In this document: one piece after another, positions 59,693 through 64,000 of the stretch | How positions within the stretch are numbered: the first letter of the stretch is position 1 | How the letters are laid out: each line of letters begins with the position of its first letter | DNA from: Streptomyces asiaticus | GTDB lineage: Bacteria; Actinomycetota; Actinomycetes; Streptomycetales; Streptomycetaceae | Direction of reading: 5' to 3' | Assembly: GCF_018138715.1 (NCBI RefSeq) | Contig: NZ_JAGSHX010000006.1 | Span: 992,001-1,056,000, forward strand | Length of the DNA: 64,000 nt | Program-made: the position numbers and the translations under genes | Notes under the pieces: generated by a model | What the model saw: only the letters and a program-made list of their open reading frames with translations | What the model was told of the DNA's origin: nothing | The model's database searches: none

Positions 59693-61084
59693 ATGCCTTC
59701 GCTGTCGCGGCTGATGGCTCCGCTGTCCCGGCTCACCGCCCGGCTCGCGCACTCAGCCCTGCCCCGGCGTACGGTCCGGCTGAAGCTGACGCTGCTGTAC
59801 GGGGCGCTGTTCCTGCTCTCCGGGGCGGCGCTGCTGACGATCACGTATCTGCTGGTGCTGGGCGCGGGCGGCGGTTCGCTGTCCGGCGGGCAGCCCGCAC
59901 CGGGCGGCGGTGGGCCGCGGGCGGGCGAGACCGACGGCCACTCGCCGCCGGTGCCGCCGCCGCGGGGGCGCATCGGGGAGAGCACCCGCGATGTCCTCCC
60001 GGCCGCGGCGCGGGAGATCATGGAGCTCCAGCGGGACGCCATGCTGCACGACCTGCTGGTGCAGTCCGCGATCGCGCTCGGGCTGATGTCGGTCATCTCG
60101 ATCGCGCTGGGCTGGGTGGTCTCCGGACGGATACTGCGCCCGCTGCGCACGGTCATCGGCGCCGCCCGGGAGATCTCGGCGACCAGCCTGCATCAGCGCC
60201 TCGCGCTCGAGGGCCCGAGCGATGAACTCAAGGAGCTGGGCGACACGTTCGACGGTCTGCTCGGCCGGTTGGAGACCTCGTTCGAGGCACAGCGCCGGTT
60301 CGTCGCCAACGCCTCGCATGAGCTGCGCACTCCCCTCGCCCGGCAGCGGACGCTGGGGCAGCTGGCCCTGTCGGATCCCGACGCGGACGTGGCATCGCTG
60401 CGCACGGCGCATGAGCGGATCCTCGCCGCGGGCGCCCAGCAGGAGCGCATGATCGAGGCGCTGCTGACCCTGGCCCGTAGCCACGCGGGGATCGAGGTGC
60501 GCAGGCCGTTCGACCTGGACCGGCTGGCGCGGGAGGTCGTGGCGGCCCGCCGGACGGACGCGGAGCAGCGGCGGATCACGCTGCGCTGTGCGCCGGCGGC
60601 CACGGTCGCGGCGGGCCACCGGCCGCTGGCCGAACGGCTCGTCATCAACCTGGTGGACAACGCGCTGCGGCACAACGGGCCGTACGGCTGGGTGGAGGTG
60701 GCCACGGCGGACGAGCCCGGCCGGGCGGTCCTGACCGTGGCCAATTCCGGTCCGGTGGTGCCACCGAGCGCGCTGGACCAGATGTTCCAGCCGTTCCAGC
60801 GGCTCGGCGACCCGCGGACCAACAAGGACGGCCTGGGCCTGGGGCTGTCGATCGTGCAGGCCATCGCGGTGGCCCATGACGCCACGCTCGCCGTGGAGGC
60901 CCGCCCGGAGGGGGGCCTCGTCTTCACGATCGGCTTTCCGCACCCGCCGGTCCACCGGCCGGGACCGGCAACGGACCACCGGCAGGCACCCGGCCACCAG
61001 CGGGAACCGTCACCCGCTCACCGCCCGGGACCGCCAGTGGCCCACCGCCCGGGACCGCCACCGCAGCGGCGAGGGGAGCGGTGA
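59693..61084 (+). CDS. Sensor histidine kinase
   Basis: A 463-residue membrane kinase. Two membrane helices (LTLLYGALFLLSGAALLTI, about residues 31-49, and a second near 125-145) flank an extracellular loop rich in Gly/Pro. A HAMP domain follows. The H box is FVANASHELRTPLARQR with His209, the N box is NLVDNALRHN with Asn323, and the G box is GLGLGLSIVQ. The C terminus extends about 50 residues beyond the kinase core as a His/Pro/Arg-rich tail. The last 161 bases overlap the 3' end of the convergent hydrolase gene. The signal is unknown; a cell-wall or peptide signal is plausible for a cluster of this type. Confidence 0.93.
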   Translation: MPSLSRLMAPLSRLTARLAHSALPRRTVRLKLTLLYGALFLLSGAALLTITYLLVLGAGGGSLSGGQPAPGGGGPRAGETDGHSPPVPPPRGRIGESTRDVLPAAAREIMELQRDAMLHDLLVQSAIALGLMSVISIALGWVVSGRILRPLRTVIGAAREISATSLHQRLALEGPSDELKELGDTFDGLLGRLETSFEAQRRFVANASHELRTPLARQRTLGQLALSDPDADVASLRTAHERILAAGAQQERMIEALLTLARSHAGIEVRRPFDLDRLAREVVAARRTDAEQRRITLRCAPAATVAAGHRPLAERLVINLVDNALRHNGPYGWVEVATADEPGRAVLTVANSGPVVPPSALDQMFQPFQRLGDPRTNKDGLGLGLSIVQAIAVAHDATLAVEARPEGGLVFTIGFPHPPVHRPGPATDHRQAPGHQREPSPAHRPGPPVAHRPGPPPQRRGER

Positions 61085-61874
61085 AGAAGTCGACGAGCGC
61101 GGCGTTCACCGCGGCCGGCTTCTCCAGATAGCCGTAGTGTCCGCAGCCGGGGATCTCGGTGTAGCGGGCGCCCGGGATGGCGTCGGCGACCTCCCGGGTG
61201 AGCTGCGGCCGTACGATCAGGTCGTGCTCGAAGCCCAGGACCAGGCACGGGCAGCGGATGGCCGCGTACGCGGGCAGCCGGTTGGGGATCAGCTGGAGGC
61301 CGAGCTGGCCGCGGACCGAGGCCAGGTCGACGGCGGAGAACTCGAAGATGTCCAGCCAGTCCCGCAGCCGTTGCTCATCGGCCAGGGTCTGCGGGGACAG
61401 GCTCTGCAACGCGTTGACATAGGCGGCGTAGCGGGGCGGCAGCTTGACCCCGCTGTCGGCCAGGTCCATCTCCGCGATCGCCTGGGCGGTGGCGAAGGTG
61501 TCGGCCCGGCCGCTGGTCGCCATCAGCACGGCCGACCGGACGAGTTCGGGCCGGGCCAGGATCAGCTCCTGGACGATGATGCCGCCCAGGGAGAAGCCCA
61601 CGACCCGGCACGGGCCCGCGCCGAGGTGCTCGATGAGGCCCGCGATGTCCGCCGCCATGTCGTCGAGGGTGAAGCCCTCGGTGCAGGGATCGCTCGGCGG
61701 GATCCCGCGGTTGTCCACGGTGATCACCTTGAAGCCGGCCGCCTTGAGCGCGGGCACCTGGTGGGTGCGCCACATTCGGCCGGGGGCCCCGGTGCCGGTC
61801 ACCATGACGACCGGGTCCCCCGTTCCGTGCTCCTCGTAGTTCAGCTGGATCCCGTTGATCCGGACGACAGGCAT
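60924..61874 (-). CDS. Alpha/beta hydrolase
   Basis: A 316-residue hydrolase. The nucleophile elbow is VVGFSLGGII, the oxyanion region follows VMVTGTGAPG, and the histidine segment is GCGHYGYLEKPAAVN; an acidic residue in the FEHDLIV segment would complete the triad. The last 45 residues are Gly/Pro/Val repeats (VPGGGPLAVPGG and similar), beyond the normal domain end. The start is two bases after the halogenase stop. Hydrolases of this kind in glycopeptide clusters act as thioesterases that release beta-hydroxytyrosine (Bhp type), so a role in precursor release or editing is possible. No partner P450 is in the window. Confidence 0.85.
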   Translation of the reverse strand: MPVVRINGIQLNYEEHGTGDPVVMVTGTGAPGRMWRTHQVPALKAAGFKVITVDNRGIPPSDPCTEGFTLDDMAADIAGLIEHLGAGPCRVVGFSLGGIIVQELILARPELVRSAVLMATSGRADTFATAQAIAEMDLADSGVKLPPRYAAYVNALQSLSPQTLADEQRLRDWLDIFEFSAVDLASVRGQLGLQLIPNRLPAYAAIRCPCLVLGFEHDLIVRPQLTREVADAIPGARYTEIPGCGHYGYLEKPAAVNAALVDFFTAPLAAAVAVPGGGPLAVPGGERVTVPAGGRVPAGGPLPVPAGGPAGAESRS

Positions 61875-61876
61875 CG

Positions 61877-63370
61877 TCAGGCCGGCCCCGGCTGCCAGAG
61901 CATGCCGTCGTCGGAGGTGATGAGTCCGCCGGGGAACATCGGCACATCGGGGCCGAGGTCCTCGCCGAGGAAGGCGCGGCTCTGCACCTGAGCGCCCTCC
62001 TGCATCGCCTGGCGCACCGCGGAGGAGCGGAACAGCGGCGTCATGTTCCCCTCCGCGTCGGCGGACATCTCGTCGATGGCGGAGACGAACTCGGCCGACT
62101 TGGACTTCATGCGCAGCGCGGCCGACTCGGCCCCGTCGAGGTCGAACTCCGAGGACGACACGCCCGCCACGAGCTCGACGAACGACTCCAGCTCGGTGTG
62201 CTGGTTGCGGGTGACCTTCTTGGCCGACCAGAAGTAGGAGTTCTCATCCACGTGCATGTCGTAGAAGGACATCAGGAACTCGTAGAAGACGCCGTACTCC
62301 CGGCGGTAGCGGGCCTCGAACTCGGTGAACGCCGCCTCCTCCGAGACGATCCCGGCCAGGCTGCTGCTGATCGAGCGGGCCGCCAGCAGGGCGCTGTAGG
62401 TGGCCAGGTGGACGCCGGAGGAGAAGACCGGGTCGACGAAGCAGGCGGCGTCGCCGATGAGCACGAGGCCGGGCCGCCAGAACGTGGTCTGGTGGTACGA
62501 GTAGTCCTTGCGCACCCGCAGCTGGCCGTACTGGCCCTCCGTCACCCGGGTGGCGTCCGACAGATACTCCTTGATCAGCGGGCATTCGTCGATGAGCGCC
62601 AGCAGGGCCCGCTCCGGATCGCCCTGGATCTTGTCGGCGTTCTCCCGGCGGACGACCGCGCCGACGCTGGTGAGGTCCGGGGTGAGCGGGATGTACCAGA
62701 ACCAGCCGCTCTCGAACGCCACGGACAGGATGTTGCCCGAGTTGGGGGCGGGCAGCCGCTTGCCGCCCTCGAAGTAGCCGAACAGCGCGAGGCTGCGGAA
62801 GAACTGCGAGTACTCCCGGGTGCCGCCCACCCGCTTGTGCAGCCGGCTGCCGTTGCCCGACGCGTCCACGACGTAGCGGGCGTGCACCTCGTGCTCGGCG
62901 CCGTCCGCGTCGGTGTACCGCACGCCGGTGACCCGGTCGCCGTCCTCGAGCACATCGGTGACCGACACCCGGAAGCGCACCTCGGCGCCCTTCTCCACCG
63001 CGTGCTCCAGCAGGATGTTGTCGAACTTCGAGCGCTCGACCTGGTACGCGTGCGAGGTGGCCCCCGCGATCTTCGGGGACACCGAGAAGGAGAACGTCCA
63101 CGGCTCGGCGTTGGCACCCCAGCGGAACGTGCCGCCCTTCTTCGGGGTGAACCCGGCCGCGGCCAGCTTCTCCGCCACCCCGGTCATCCGGCAGACGCCG
63201 TGGATCGTGGACGGCAGCAGCGACTCGCCGATCTGATACCGCGGAAACGTCTCCTTCTCCAGAATCAGGACCCGGTGGCCCCGCATGGCGACGAGCGCGG
63301 CCAGCGTCGACCCACCCGGACCGCCCCCGACCACCACGACGTCGTACTCCTGACGACCCTCACTCATCAT
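61877..63370 (-). CDS. FAD-dependent halogenase
   Basis: A 497-residue flavoprotein of the halogenase family. The N-terminal FAD motif is VVVGGGPGGSTLAA, followed by KETFPRYQIGESLLP. The W-x-W-x-I-P signature appears as GWFWYIPLTP near residue 222. The second FAD motif is LVLIGDAACFVDPVFSSGVHLA. The length and C-terminal extension match the phenol/carrier-bound group found in glycopeptide and enduracidin/ramoplanin clusters, which chlorinate Tyr or Hpg residues. The start is one of two adjacent ATG codons (63370 or 63367) after AGGAGGGGG. It lies 56 bp after dpgC. A partner flavin reductase is not in the window. Confidence 0.92.
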   Translation of the reverse strand: MMSEGRQEYDVVVVGGGPGGSTLAALVAMRGHRVLILEKETFPRYQIGESLLPSTIHGVCRMTGVAEKLAAAGFTPKKGGTFRWGANAEPWTFSFSVSPKIAGATSHAYQVERSKFDNILLEHAVEKGAEVRFRVSVTDVLEDGDRVTGVRYTDADGAEHEVHARYVVDASGNGSRLHKRVGGTREYSQFFRSLALFGYFEGGKRLPAPNSGNILSVAFESGWFWYIPLTPDLTSVGAVVRRENADKIQGDPERALLALIDECPLIKEYLSDATRVTEGQYGQLRVRKDYSYHQTTFWRPGLVLIGDAACFVDPVFSSGVHLATYSALLAARSISSSLAGIVSEEAAFTEFEARYRREYGVFYEFLMSFYDMHVDENSYFWSAKKVTRNQHTELESFVELVAGVSSSEFDLDGAESAALRMKSKSAEFVSAIDEMSADAEGNMTPLFRSSAVRQAMQEGAQVQSRAFLGEDLGPDVPMFPGGLITSDDGMLWQPGPA

Positions 63371-63426
63371 TGCTTCCCCCTCCTGGCGTCGTTGCTCTTC
63401 TCGTAGCCCGCCGGGCGCGGCCGCGG

Positions 63427-64000
<574 letters not shown>

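Overview
The window is high-GC actinomycete DNA, most likely Streptomyces. The evidence is the strongly GC-biased codon use, a secreted GH10-CBM2 xylanase next to a NodB-type deacetylase, a sugar ABC/LacI unit and a very large NRPS locus. These are judgements from sequence reading; no database was searched.

Layout. (1) 1-3205, minus strand: sugar uptake operon (solute-binding lipoprotein, two permeases, start of a LacI repressor that runs off the window). (2) 3450-5889, minus: carboxylesterase and metallo-beta-lactamase-fold hydrolase, closed by a strong hairpin and a 14-bp tandem array. (3) 6255-8449, plus: GH10 xylanase and polysaccharide/acetyl-xylan deacetylase, preceded by two palindromes. 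(4) 8436-9815, minus: cation/proton antiporter. (5) 10010-14579, minus: MacAB-type ABC unit with two related membrane or lipoproteins carrying paired Cys repeats; it lies 20 bp downstream of the last NRPS gene and may be its export or self-protection tail. (6) 14600-58809, minus: MbtH-like protein, ABC exporter and three giant NRPS genes. (7) 59031-61084, plus, divergent: two-component system. (8) 60924-64000, minus: alpha/beta hydrolase, FAD-dependent halogenase and DpgC, the last cut by the window edge.

The NRPS genes together encode 12 modules: A-T-E / C-A-T / C-A-T-E; then C-A-T x5 and C-A-T-E; then C-A-T x2 and C-A-T-TE. Binding-pocket residues read by alignment to GrsA suggest: Tyr (or beta-OH-Tyr), Tyr, D-X, X, aromatic?, Tyr, Hpg, Hpg, D-X, X, Phe, Phe. 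X is one unusual code (D-A-L-S-V-G-T-V-I-K) used by four modules. DpgC in the cluster makes 3,5-dihydroxyphenylglycine (Dpg) a reasonable guess for X. With the halogenase, the predicted product is an aromatic, probably chlorinated dodecapeptide. There is no lipid-starter C domain and no glycopeptide-type X domain. I do not recognise it as a known compound.

Points needing attention: a one-base deletion breaks the first NRPS gene inside A2. The first epimerisation domain has lost its catalytic His and Glu. A-domain cores are near-identical mosaics with a marked strand composition skew. In-frame and intergenic minisatellites recur across the locus. The two-component gene and the hydrolase gene overlap tail to tail by 161 bp.
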